Shown piece after piece: positions 14,177-25,500 of a stretch of 64,000 nt of DNA. The notes under the pieces were generated by a model, which was not told the DNA's origin, searched no databases, and worked only from the letters and a program-made list of their open reading frames with translations. Both the position numbers and the translations under genes were made by a program. Origin of the DNA: Orthonyx spaldingii. Taxonomy: Eukaryota; Chordata; Aves; Passeriformes; Orthonychidae. Every line of letters begins with the position of its first letter. Positions within the stretch are counted from its first letter, which is position 1. The stretch is taken from the NCBI GenBank assembly GCA_013397795.1, contig VZTJ01000081.1, positions 127,649-191,648 on the forward strand, in the 5' to 3' direction.

Positions 14177-15258
14177 CCCACCTTTTTTTTAAAAAAAAAG
14201 AGACCTCCATTAAAAAAAAAAGAAACAGTAACAATATTAAGCACTTTCTAGATTCTTGGAACACAAGAAACACTGTTTTTCTGGCTAGGAAAGGACAAAA
14301 GCCTGACACAGCTATTTCTTCCACTTTGAACACCACTAATCCCAACATATCCATTCCACATCTTTTAGTACACACCAAGGTGAGAGGCTTTCTTTTTGAC
14401 AAAAAAACACATTATTTGGTAACAGACTAAACACAGATACATAGTAGACCACTGTGCTCAGTTATGAGATTATTCCAAATTGTATAACCAAAGAATTATC
14501 TTGGAAAAAGAACCACCAATAAACTGTACTTATCACAAGATTTCCAAAACTAACATAATTATCAATTAGGAAGTTGTGATAAATGACAGTAAATGTTCTG
14601 CAGTTCCTTATTCTCAGCTTAATCTTACCCACAGTTCATTTTGGCATTCATCACAGCTTCTCTTACCTTTTGTTAGTGCTTGAGATACAAGATCAGGGGT
14701 TTGATCTAATAAAAAAAAATTAAAATAGAAAACTATGTTTCCCAAGGAAAAACAAAACTGCACTCAAAATTTGAAAAATATTTGATTTGTGTTTGATGTT
14801 AATGACAATCACATTGTAAGGACTTTTCTTTTACAGGATTTAGTTTTTTGGGGTTTTTTTGTAAACATGTCTTTTACATTGTTCCTATAGTAGCTTTGGC
14901 AGTTTCAAAGAGCAAGGAGATTTTACAGCTACAGAGCGCTCAGCAGTTTATGCACCAGAACAGTCAAAAAGAAACTTCTGAAATCCCATAGTCAGCAGCT
15001 CTTATCTACATTTCCTTTTAATTCTACATAAAATAAAGTGAGATTAATGAGAATGTCAGCTGTCCCACCTGTCAGTTTTATATGCTGATGGAATAAACAC
15101 AACAACGAAAGTAGAGCCTGTGTGTTATAATATATCAATGTTTTGCTGCACAACCAAATAACACCAGTCAGTTATTTTCTGTTGCCTTTCACAGAATCCT
15201 TCCTCCCAAAATGTCTCTTGCAATCTTAGGAGGTATTGATATCAGACATATATATGTA

Positions 15259-15290
15259 TACACACACACACACACACATATATACATGTG
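15259..15290. repeat. (CA)n / (TA)n dinucleotide microsatellite
   Basis: About ten CA units (15259-15278) flanked by TATATG and ATATATACATG, a compound array that could be polymorphic. Confidence 0.9.
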
Positions 15291-15529
15291 ATGTCCAAAA
15301 GTTGTTCTCAAATATATCCCCCAACACTAAACCTATACTTTTTTAACAAATATAGGTTTATATTCTTATAAAAATAATGCAAAAAAAATCTCCAGTGAAG
15401 ACTGATTGCCAAAACATCTGCACAATATGACAAAAAACAGTGGATCCAAAGCAATAGGAAAAAGAACTTGGACTACCCCACTGCAGTAGCAACTAAAACC
15501 ATGTGTTAAAAAAATAGTTTATAGCAAGG

Positions 15530-16262
15530 GAAGTGCTGGGTCCTGCATGTGGGTCACAACAACTAGCAGTGCTACAGGCTGTAGGCAGAGTGGATGGAAA
15601 GCTGCTTCTCAGGAAAGGACCTGGGCGTGCTGTGAACAGCAGATGACCATGAGCCAGCGTGTGCCCAGGTGGCCAAGGAGGCCAATGGCATCCTGGCCTG
15701 TATCAGCAATAGTGTGGCCAGCAGGACTAGGGCAGGGATTATCCCCCTGTACCCGGCACTGGTGAGGCCACACCTAAGTCCAGTTCTGGGCCCCTCACTA
15801 CAAGAAGGACATTGAGGGGCTGGAGCGAGTCCAGAGAAGGTCAGTGGAGCTGGGGAAAGGTCTGGAGCACAAGTCTTATGGGGAGTGGCTGAGGAAGCTG
15901 GGGTTATTTGGCCTGGAGAAAATGAGGCTTTTTTTTATCACTCTCTACAACTACCTGAAAGGAGGTTGTAGCCAGGTGGGGATTGGTCTCCCAGGCAGCC
16001 AGCAACAGGATGAGAGGACATGACCTCAAGCTGAGCCAGGGGAGGTTCAGGTTGGACTTCAGGAGAAATTTCTTCATAAAAAGGGTTGTTAAGGATTGGA
16101 ATGGACTGCCCACGGATGTGGTGGAGTCACTACCCCTGCAGGTGTTCAAGAAATTACTGGATATGGCCCTTAGTGCCATGGTCTAGTTGACAAAGTGGTG
16201 GTCAGTCAAAGGCTGTCTTCAATGATCTTGGAGGCATTTTACAACTTAAATGATTCTGTGAA
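15530..16262 (+). mobile_element. CR1 LINE fragment, about 730 bp, 3' end of ORF2 plus 3' UTR
   Basis: Starts in the ORF2 C-terminal region (GGGAAGTGCTGGGTCCTGCA). It continues through TGGTGAGGCCACACCTAAGT, GGGGCTGGAGCGAGTCCAGA and GACTGCCCACGGATGTGGTG, and ends at GATTCTGTG, the CR1 terminal octamer. The frame is broken many times. It is the longest single uninterrupted CR1 piece in the window and lies in the same orientation as the copies at 13901 and 21272. Confidence 0.95.
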
Positions 16263-16271
16263 ATTTATATT

Positions 16272-16289
16272 AAAAAAAAAAAAAAAAAA
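16272..16289. repeat. A18 homopolymer
   Basis: A run of 18 A starts ten bases after the CR1 3' octamer. CR1 does not normally end in poly-A, so the run is probably independent slippage or a separate insertion tail. Confidence 0.9.
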
Positions 16290-18255
16290 GAGAGCAACTT
16301 CGCATTTACTCTGGCCACACTGTTCTGTATCTCTAGGTTGTGAGAGCTGCAGCATGGCTGCAATATGGTGGTAAAAAGACACAACAGCTTACAGACAAGA
16401 AAAAACACCCAGAAACAGAAGTGATCAAGAAAAACCTTCCCAACAATACAGGGTTCAGACAAGTCAATAGACTAGGACCAGAGGACCATGAAAGAATCAA
16501 AGTGGCGTGAAATGTAATGAGGTGAAATGTAATACTACCACCAAGTGAACTGATTGCTGTGCTAATGACAAGAAATTTCTCATCTGAAGAAAACAAGGCA
16601 TGTGAAAGGCATGACCATCTTAATCGGGTAAAATAATGTCTGCATGATTTGGCTTTGTGAAAATAATGAATGTTATCCTAAAATGTGTAAAAGCCACAGC
16701 AACAATAAAAACTCATTAAATGTAATCTATACAATTCTCTCTTTCTTCAGAAAATGAACAGTTAAACAGAATCAGATGCAGGAAATAAATCTACCAGAGA
16801 TCAGAGGAATCAAATAGTAGCACATGACAAAATCATATCTTGTGCATCCTAGCTAACCAAAACACATAAAATATCTGATTTTTCTTTTAATGGAAGAACA
16901 AGACCAACGTAAACTGAAGCAGTAGCAGCATTTAAAAAGAATAAATTGACTCTGAGTAAAGCGAAAGTTGGACATTTTAAAGTGTTTTCTAATCAACAAA
17001 AATAGTGATAGTGAACAAAGTGATAGTCCTTAAATTGATGCAGATGTACATTTAAATTGATATAGGATGATGTACATTTACTTACTAATGCAAAAAATTA
17101 GTTCTTTAGCATCTGGAACATCGCTCCCACACTTGCACCCCACTTTCCTACAAGCCAACTAGTAAAGCTGGAAGTCACACAGAGAGAACAGTAAAACAAA
17201 AAGCTAAAGATCTTTCAATGGTTTACTAGGGGAAATCTGTTATCTTTACCCTTGGTATTAAGATACTGAATGTATTCCTAAATGAGGATTGAGAGAGGAA
17301 ATAATCCACCCCACCCAGTTCTGTATGATAATTGATTGCTTTCCTATAAAAGGAGATGAAGGATTATATATAAAATTAAGATTCACTACTTACCTGCAGA
17401 AAGGAAGACCTATCCTGTGATAAGAGCAGTATCTGTCACTCCACTCCCACACAGCCACACTGGAAAGACCTGAGAATCTCTAACCTTTGAAGACCACATT
17501 ATAATGATATGATCAATTATGTTTTAGCTCACAGAAATAAAATTATTATTGTATCCCATTAATTTACATATGCTTTAAAGTAAAAAAATTAATTAATCAG
17601 ACTGAGACTGATTCCCTGGCAGACCTCAGTTGGAGCTAATCCTTCATAGTCCTGCTCAGCAGAACTACTTAAGCAACCCTGAATATGTGGGTTTGTGGCT
17701 CACTGCTGTATTTGCAGGAATTGTACCAGTCCCAGAGGTATTACTTTACAGGGACTACACTTCCAGAGAACATAAGGAACATTCTTATGTCACCAAATGG
17801 GCAACAAATACAAGTAATTTTGAAGCACAAAGATATAAAACACCAATAGTTAAGGAAAAGAAATAGGATTTTAAACCTTATATATTATGCTATGTTTTTC
17901 ATAAGAAAACTGTAACAACACAAAGCTAAAGGTTGCAGTTTTTTTCACCAGGTTCTTCCATTAAATAAATACAGGAGATGAATAAAACTTCTGTGACAAT
18001 GAGAAGTTAAACTGCCTTCATCTGTACGTCACACTGATTGCTGCCTATATTGCCATGACGAGTCAGAATCCAGTAAAACATGAAGCAAAACTCATCATGC
18101 CAGACTGATCTATTCATACCAGACAACAGGAGCACGTAATAAAATCAAACTTTTGCAAATATTCTCTACGTTACTATGGAAACTTAATAGGCAGTTCTTT
18201 TTTTTTTTTCCTTTTTCTTTTCACACATTTTCATTTGCTAGAAAATCAAACAGTG
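16290..18255. other. Gene-free AT-rich intronic DNA
   Basis: No gene or repeat family recognised. A short plus-strand open frame at 17630-17866 has no family resemblance. Confidence 0.5.
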
Positions 18256-18348
18256 TCATAAAATCACTTAATCATTTAGGTTGTAAAAGACCTTTAAGGT
18301 TATGAAGTTAACCTGACACTGGCAAATCCACTACTGAGCTAAGTCTTT
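18256..18348 (-). mobile_element. CR1 LINE 3' terminal fragment
   Basis: The plus strand reads as the reverse complement of a CR1 3' end: AATCATTTAGGTTGTAAAAG, ACCTTTAAGG, then GTTAACCTGACACTGGCAAA and TCCACTACTGAGC. About 90 bp survive. Orientation is opposite to the neighbouring copies. Confidence 0.88.
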
Positions 18349-21271
18349 CAGGAAGATTCAACATCTTTTGTAAGCTGGAAGGAGGTGTGAAGTAACATTC
18401 ATTATTTATTTTCCTAAAAACCATTATACTCAGAAACAAGTTCCATCCTCCAGCCAGGGAAAGGAGAATTAACTACTCAAGAGTACAAATTCAGCAACCC
18501 TTGCCTAAGGATTTTTGGCAAATGCTTCAAATAAAATTAACATCACCCCCAACTTAAATGATTTTAAAAATGCAAATGAAAAGGAGGAAAAATACATGAT
18601 ATGTGGTTTAAGAATGGAGGGAAATCTATAATGTGGTTTGGGAAGAACATACAGAAATTGGGGTTTTGTCTCTTCATTGTGTTGAACAAGTCTTCTCTAG
18701 TTGTTTTGAAAGATTTTTTTAATTGGTCTCTCTGATACAGTAAATAAATAGTGACTGGTACTAAAAGGTATAGATTAAAGCTAAAGGAAGAGAAGGTTTC
18801 AAGGTGGATGTTTCATTTTACAAGACTGAATTCCACTGATAATTTTAATGTCAAAGAGGAAACTGAGTACACTAACACCGAAAGTAATAAATATTAGGCA
18901 TGTCCATCAAAGTCCAACAGGAATGTACTTGTGACTCCACTCTGTGCTGGGTTTTGTATTAGCAGTTGATCAATTAAGACATTCTTATCCATTTAGAAAA
19001 TGAAAACGCTTTCTCTCACCTTGCCCTGCTTTTGTTTTCAGCCTTCTATGTCTGCCCTGACTTTTTGTCTGTAGGAAATACCTCACACCCTCTCCTTGGA
19101 CACCAGCCTGCTTTGTCCATGCTGGAGCCAGGAGGAACAGCACCACCCCAGGCTACCCACTGGATCGAAATGTCAGAAACAGAGAAGTGGGGAACTGCAC
19201 AGCCGATGCCAACGTACAGCATCCGAAGCTGAAACAAGCTTCCAAAGGAATAAAAGGAATAATTTTAATAGTGGTAACTAAGTTCCACAGGACCAGCCAT
19301 TTTGGATATTTAAATTAAAATGCCAGATCTGGTTTTGCCTTCTGTCTGTATACACTGCTGTGATCATTTCAGCTAAATATCCTGTGTCTTTTGTTGTTGA
19401 CTTCTTAAGAAATAGCATGATTGAATGTGATGTTCCCTTCCCCCTCATACAACTCCTCTTGAATTTTAATGATTCTCTTGTCATCTTTGTAGAGAACAGT
19501 ATTTTCCATAAACACTCACTTCAATATAAAATTTCACAAAGCTAAAATGACAATGAGGCAATGCTAAAATTACACACTAAAACTGGAAAATCAAGTCCAC
19601 AGGATACAGTATGAGTGACAGAAATAGCCAATGGATGTTTAATTTTTAGGATAGCTTTTAAAATTCTTTTAATAGAATAACTTTCAAGTGGAGAAAAATT
19701 AGCCATTTTCCATTTCATTTCTCAGAAACCTTTTTAAAGATAAGAAAATTGACTACATAATGAGGTAGCAATATTAGCACAAATATTGTTACATTTCAGT
19801 GAAGTTATTGCTGTTAACAGTGGGAAGGACACCTACCTCAGTACCTTTGCTCCTATCACTAAACAGTACACTTACATAAATTCTGGTGAATTTCTGAAAT
19901 GAGGCAGAAAGTTTAAAAATTGCAAAAACCAAAAAAAAAAAAAGGACAAGAATATAGACTCCAATATCTTATTAGCTGTTACTTAATCATTTGTCTACTT
20001 CTTGTATGGATGTCTGTCTTAAGAAATAAAAATGCATAAAGCTTTATTACTTGTGCAAGGCCAGCCACAATTTACCGCATGCACCAACTTCTGAGTAGTA
20101 TGTCATGTCAATCCTCAGGTCTTCACATTAAAAAAGCCACATAACTGCGCCACATCTGAAGGAAACAGGCATTTGCTGAATAAACAAAAAAGACCCCTAC
20201 ACATAGATTTCAGTAGTAGCCACAGCACACATGGGAAATCAGAGGGCCAAACAGTTCCCTTGACATATCTGGTGCTGGCATCTGCCTGTACGGTAGGAAA
20301 ACATGCACCAGAGAGCTGGGTTGGCGGGAACTTGGGCATCCCAAGGCATCTTGCTGCCCATGATCTCTCCTTTAAATTTTTTAGAGAAGTGGCTGCATCC
20401 GATGAGAAATTGCCCTTATGCTTCAGCGAGGGACCTGCACAAGTTGCCGACCAGGTGTACTGACTCTGAATCATCCAGGGCAGCTGAAATGACAGCATGG
20501 AAAATGCTAATCTGGCTATTGTAGATCCCCCAGCACAACACAGTCACAGAGCTCTGCAGACTATGGCAGAAGCTTCTCACTTCTTCATTTGCATCTGAAC
20601 CTTCTCTCTAGCAAACAACTCACTTTTTTTAGCTGGACTGAGGATTTGTATCTACAGCAGCAAACAAAAGTAGTAAATGATTTTGATTTGCTGCAGAATT
20701 TTACTTATAAATGCAGTAAATTAAGAAAGCATAAACGGTGAAATTATGTAATTCAGCCCCTATTTTAAAAAAAAACCTATGAATTGAAAGAAAAAGAAGG
20801 ATGCATAGCATTTTATAAAGAAAATACCAGTCTCTTGTTTCTATTGTGCCACCCAAAGAACTTGCATTAGTAGAACAGCATGTGACCATAGCAAGTAACA
20901 GTTAAGGAATGCCAACAAGGAAACCAGCTGTTTTCCATATGTGTGACATGATGGAAATGAGAAAACAAAGACAATTAAGAAATAACCAAAGCTGATGCCT
21001 TCTACAGGTTTTAACTTGGCTACAAATGAAGTAAAATGTGATAGAGTGGACTAAATACAAAAATCCCACATAGGTACACAGTCTTCAACTGCTGGTAGAA
21101 CAATGTATTCTGGTTAGAAGAAATTGTATGAGGAAACAGATTTTTTTTAATTAACAGTAACAAAACCACCAAAATGCACACAAAAAAACCCCAAAACTGA
21201 GAAAAGAAATGTAAAAGAAAAACAGCATCACAGTGGAAAGCATAATGAATTAATTTATAAGCCTCTGAAGA
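18349..21271. other. Intronic DNA without recognised genes; two unclassified GC-elevated patches
   Basis: The patch at 19030-19240 and the patch at 20115-20524 are richer in GC than their surroundings. The second carries overlapping open frames on both strands (minus 20498-20115, 127 codons; plus 20173-20463, 96 codons), but neither resembles a known protein. The remainder is AT-rich and featureless. Confidence 0.45.
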
Positions 21272-21463
21272 GAAGTGTGACCAACACGACCCAGCAATGT
21301 GCTTTCACAGCCCAGAACACCAGCCTCATGCTGGGCTGCATCACAAGCAGCATGGGCAGCAGATTGAGGGAGGAGACTCCCCTTCTACTCTGCCCTTGTG
21401 AGACACCACCTGGAACACTGAATCCAGCTCTGGGGTCCCCAGCACATGAAGGACGTGGACCTG
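21272..21463 (+). mobile_element. CR1 LINE, 5' half of a copy split by an LTR
   Basis: Matches the CR1 ORF2 3' region: GACCCAGCAATGTGCTTTCA, CATGCTGGGCTGCATCACAA, GTGAGACACCACCTGGAACA and CATGAAGGACGTGGACCTG. It stops exactly where the LTR begins and resumes at 22169. The frame is disrupted. Confidence 0.9.
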
Positions 21464-22168
21464 TGTGAGAGACTGGGGGAGACTGATGGCTCAAAACATT
21501 TCAGGGGTGTGTGCGTGTGTGAGGAAAAGGGGCAGGTTGGGCCTTGTCTTTGCTGAAGCAACGTCCTGCTCTGCACCACCATCCCTAGAGCCTGTATCCC
21601 AACCTGGCAGCGGCTGCCAATCACTGGCACAGCAAGGCAATGGTCCACTCCCCACCTCTGAAGCCCCTAACACAGCTCCTAAATGAACAGATGACCAGAA
21701 GGCACACCTGGGGCAGGGGCCCAGGAAAGCCAAACGGTATTTAATGCAGGACATGCAGTAAGTACATCTTAACCTTTCCTCCTCTTGGAATTTCTATTAG
21801 CTGAACACCACTGGAACCAGGAGTGGTAGTTATGTTTATTCTTTTCTGTATGTTTTCTATCTTTCTCTCTTTCTTCTTCTAACACTATCTTCTCAGAATT
21901 TTGAGTAACATTTTGAGAAATTTAAAGTCAGATGGGCTTGGAGTTTGCTAAGCTGAATGGGCTAATCTAATGTTTTGTGGAATGTTGTTCAAAAGCTTTT
22001 GTGAAAGTTCTCTGATTTTCTAAGTTGCCAGTAAAGGGGCTTTTTTTTTGTAGTTTTGACCTCTTGAGAATATTTTGTTGGTGTTTGTCCCATGCATCTA
22101 CTCAGAGTATATAAAGAAAAGTAAGCCCTTTTAAGTGTCTCATCAAGTGAGCTTTTAGTGGTCTTACT
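21464..22168 (+). mobile_element. LTR, about 705 bp, inserted into the CR1 copy
   Basis: The flanking CR1 halves are collinear (GGACCTG ... CCTGTTGGAACAAGTCCAG), so the interior is a later insertion. Its ends form an imperfect inverted repeat, TGTGAGA at 21464-21470 and TCTTACT at 22162-22168. The flanks carry a near-perfect 5-bp duplication (ACCTG at 21459-21463, GCCTG at 22169-22173). A TATA box (TATATAAA, 22108-22115) near the right end gives plus orientation with a long U3 and a short R-U5. A 5-bp duplication is typical of ERVL-class elements, but the family was not identified. No internal retroviral genes are present, so this is a solo LTR. Confidence 0.7.
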
Positions 22169-22574
22169 GCCTGTTGGAACAAGTCCAGAACCAAGTTGAT
22201 GACAGGGCTGGAGCACCTCTGCTGGGAGGACAGGCTGAGAAAGTTGGGGTTGTTCAGCCGGGAGAAGAGAAGGCTCCAGGGAGAACCTTATAGCACCTTC
22301 TAGTACGTCAAGGGAACCTGCAGGAAAGCTGAAGAGGGACTTTCTACAAGAACATAGTTGATAGGACTAGGGGGAATGGCTTTGAATTAAGAGGGTAGGT
22401 TTAGATGAGATATTAATGAGAATTTTTTCACTGTGTAGGTGGTGAGGCACTGGAACAGGTTGCCCAGAGAAGCTGTGGATGCCTCACCCCAGAAGGATGG
22501 GACTGTGAGCAACCTGGTCTAGTGAAAGGTGTCCCTGCCCATTAAGGTCACTTCCAATGCAAATCATTCTGTAA
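22169..22574 (+). mobile_element. CR1 LINE, 3' half of the split copy
   Basis: Resumes with CCTGTTGGAACAAGTCCAGA and GGGCTGGAGCACCTCTGCTG, and continues to GGTTGCCCAGAGAAGCTGTG. It ends in CACTTCCAATGCAAATCATT followed by CTGTAA, a decayed 3' octamer. Together with 21272-21463 it makes one CR1 copy of about 600 bp. Confidence 0.92.
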
Positions 22575-25500
22575 TGGCAAGAGAAGAAAAGAAGCTGGTT
22601 ATGTTCAAGTAAGGGAGAATAAACAAAAATCAGGAAGATAGCAGGAGTACTTAATGAGTATTTTGCAAGAGTATCTAACAAGAAAAGCCATTCAAAATTT
22701 AATTTATGATTAAGATGATTTTCTGAAGGCCAGTGAGTCAGAAGGATGTCTTCCAGGCAATGGTTGGAGTAATTCAAGTGCAATCCACAAAACTTGACCA
22801 AGAGGATGGCATAAAAGCTGCAATGAGGAGTGCTAACATTAATTTGGCAAGAGTGGCAGCTCTCTTGTTCCTGTGGTGAAGTTACATTTTTAGAATCAGA
22901 AGGAGGTCAACAAAATAGTGGGAAGGGGAAGCAGCAATACAAACCCATAAACAGTACTAGCTAAAGAGAACACCTTGAATGTTTTCTTCCTGAATGCCAA
23001 ATTATCAAAACTGGACAGACTTGGCATTTTGTTTGGGTTTATTTTTCAGGAACACAGTCAGAGTAAATCCAAGAAAACAATCTAGAAAAGCACAATGATT
23101 TTTTCGGGAAATAGAAGTTTGAATTAGAGGTGTTGACTTTTAACAAACAAGGGTAATCCTTACACTTACAAAATCTAATTCTTGAAGACAAACCTCCTGC
23201 TCTCAATTAAATCATGCATATGAGTAAGGACAAACCATTTTTGAAGTATCCTGGCATTCATTTGTTATTCAGATTCAATCAGAACACATGAGCAAGACAA
23301 AAATCTTCTATTAGAGTTAACTTTTCTCAGTTTGCATGAACAACAAAAAAAAAGAGGGTTTCTTTTGTTTTGCAAAGTACTGGGCATGACATTTAAAAAA
23401 AAGGGGAAATGGCTACAGAATGGCTACAGGTATGCACTGAGCCTCCCTATCCCTGAATACTCTCTATAATCCAGTCTGGGAAACTGTGTGCTCTGGAAGA
23501 CTGAAACTCCGTATACAAAGGGAAAATTCCAGTTTTAACATCCACCACAAGACGACAGAGAACCAAACCACGACAGAACACAAAAAGCAATCAACAAGTA
23601 ACATCCTCAAGTTCAAATTTCTGCATAATACTTTCCATATAAATCATTTCTTCTCAACTCTATGTCATTCTTTCTACTAATGTGAAGAAGCCTAATTGGA
23701 AAGCAAGTTTCTGTTTTAAGAAAATCTCTGAGGGAAGATATTTATATTCAAATTCAGAAAGAAAAAGGTCTGTGTTGCAAAATGAATAGGTACATCCCTT
23801 GACAATCTAACCTGGCAATTAAAAACTCATCTGTGAGGTGGGAAGTCTACACTCAATCAGTCATTCTCTCTGATTTAAGAAAACTGGCAACTTCTACCTC
23901 CCACATAACTGCCCCAAGACTGAGACTCATTTTTCAGCACCAAATTCCAACTTAGAACCATTTGTTGTTTCCCCTAACTAGTAAGGAATCAGCTAAGCAC
24001 TACTATCAAATATAATTTGAGTTGCATTTTATAGTAAGCCATCTGCATCTTCTGCTCTGGCAGAGTTATGTAATAAATTATAGACAGGACTATGAATTTC
24101 TGTGACATGCAAAAAATGACAGCAAATAACAGCAGCATATTTTGAAACAAAAATTACTCAGTTTCTGTGAATGCTGCAGTAGAAGACAGACAAACATTTA
24201 TTTGGCCTGCCTTCTTTCCAGGAGTATTAATGAAATTTCAGCTACTATGGCAGATCCAGTAAAAAAGTGAGAGAAAATTTGTTTTCCTATATTTCAATTT
24301 GGTTTTATCCAGCTCATTCAGGAGGAATGTAGCAAAAAATAAACCTGAATAAATAAGGCAGAAGCTGCATGCAGTGAGGTCCCAGGAGACATCAAGTTAA
24401 GTTAATTTTTTTTTAAGAAAATGTATTCATGGCAGTATGCTTCCCAGCCTCGGGCAAGAGCCTTCCAGATTCTTAAGTGTTTAACTCCAATGAAAAAGGT
24501 GACGGTATTGCATCAAATTTACCTTTGTGAAGTGTAAGTTGGACTGAAACTTGAAACTATCTTATTTTTGAACAAACCATACAATGAGAATACTCTTCAG
24601 AAATTTTACAAAGAGAAAATGTCTTTGACAACTCTTGGCTTTCTGATGTTTTTGTTTTGTTGTTTTTTTTTTTTTTCAGGTGCTTTTATACCTTCTTTCT
24701 TTCAGGTATTTCTCATACAGTCAATCATTCCTATGTCAGGTCTCTTTTTTTTCTTATTATTGCTTGTATTTTAAGGTATTTAATTTCTCCCAATAATTGT
24801 ATGTCTATTTCTTTTGTCTTCACTGCAGAATCTATTGGTATTTATTGTTTTACAAACTCGTGTCTCCTCCTTTCAGAGGATTAATCAGGAGGTTTTCTTT
24901 CATGAAGGTTGAAAATATGAACAATAGAGACACCTGCTTGCTTTAATAACCCTCTGTTTTCAAGGACCTCATCCATAAATTTGAATATTGTTTCCTAATT
25001 TCAAGTTGAATTCCAACTACAAACTTCCAGCTTTTAGCTTTCACTTATTACTGCCACATTTACTCTTCCAGAGCCCATTTGTTTTTCTAATCATGGTCTC
25101 CCCTCAGTCCTCATTCCACAGACCTTTTAGTTAAAATACTTCAAGTCAGCAAACTTCCAGTCTTTCAAGCAACATGCAATCCCAGCTCATAGGTGGATGT
25201 ATGAGTCTGGGCTGTATTCCAGCACTAAAACAGCAATATCTAGGTGCACCCTAGCACCTCTCAGCTCTCCACCACTACCTCTCCAGCACTTGGTTTTCTT
25301 GGAAAGAGAAGGAAGCTGTGTTTTCTCTCACTGATTTCTCAGTATAGACAACATATGGCTCAAAACTGTGAGGCAATCTGCTCAGAGTCTGGCTGCGCTC
25401 TCAGCTCTAACTCAATACAGCTTTTCACTTGAAGTTTCTATGAATGCAATTCCTTGGGGACTGAAAGACAGCTCCAGTTCATCTCACATCCAGCCAATGC

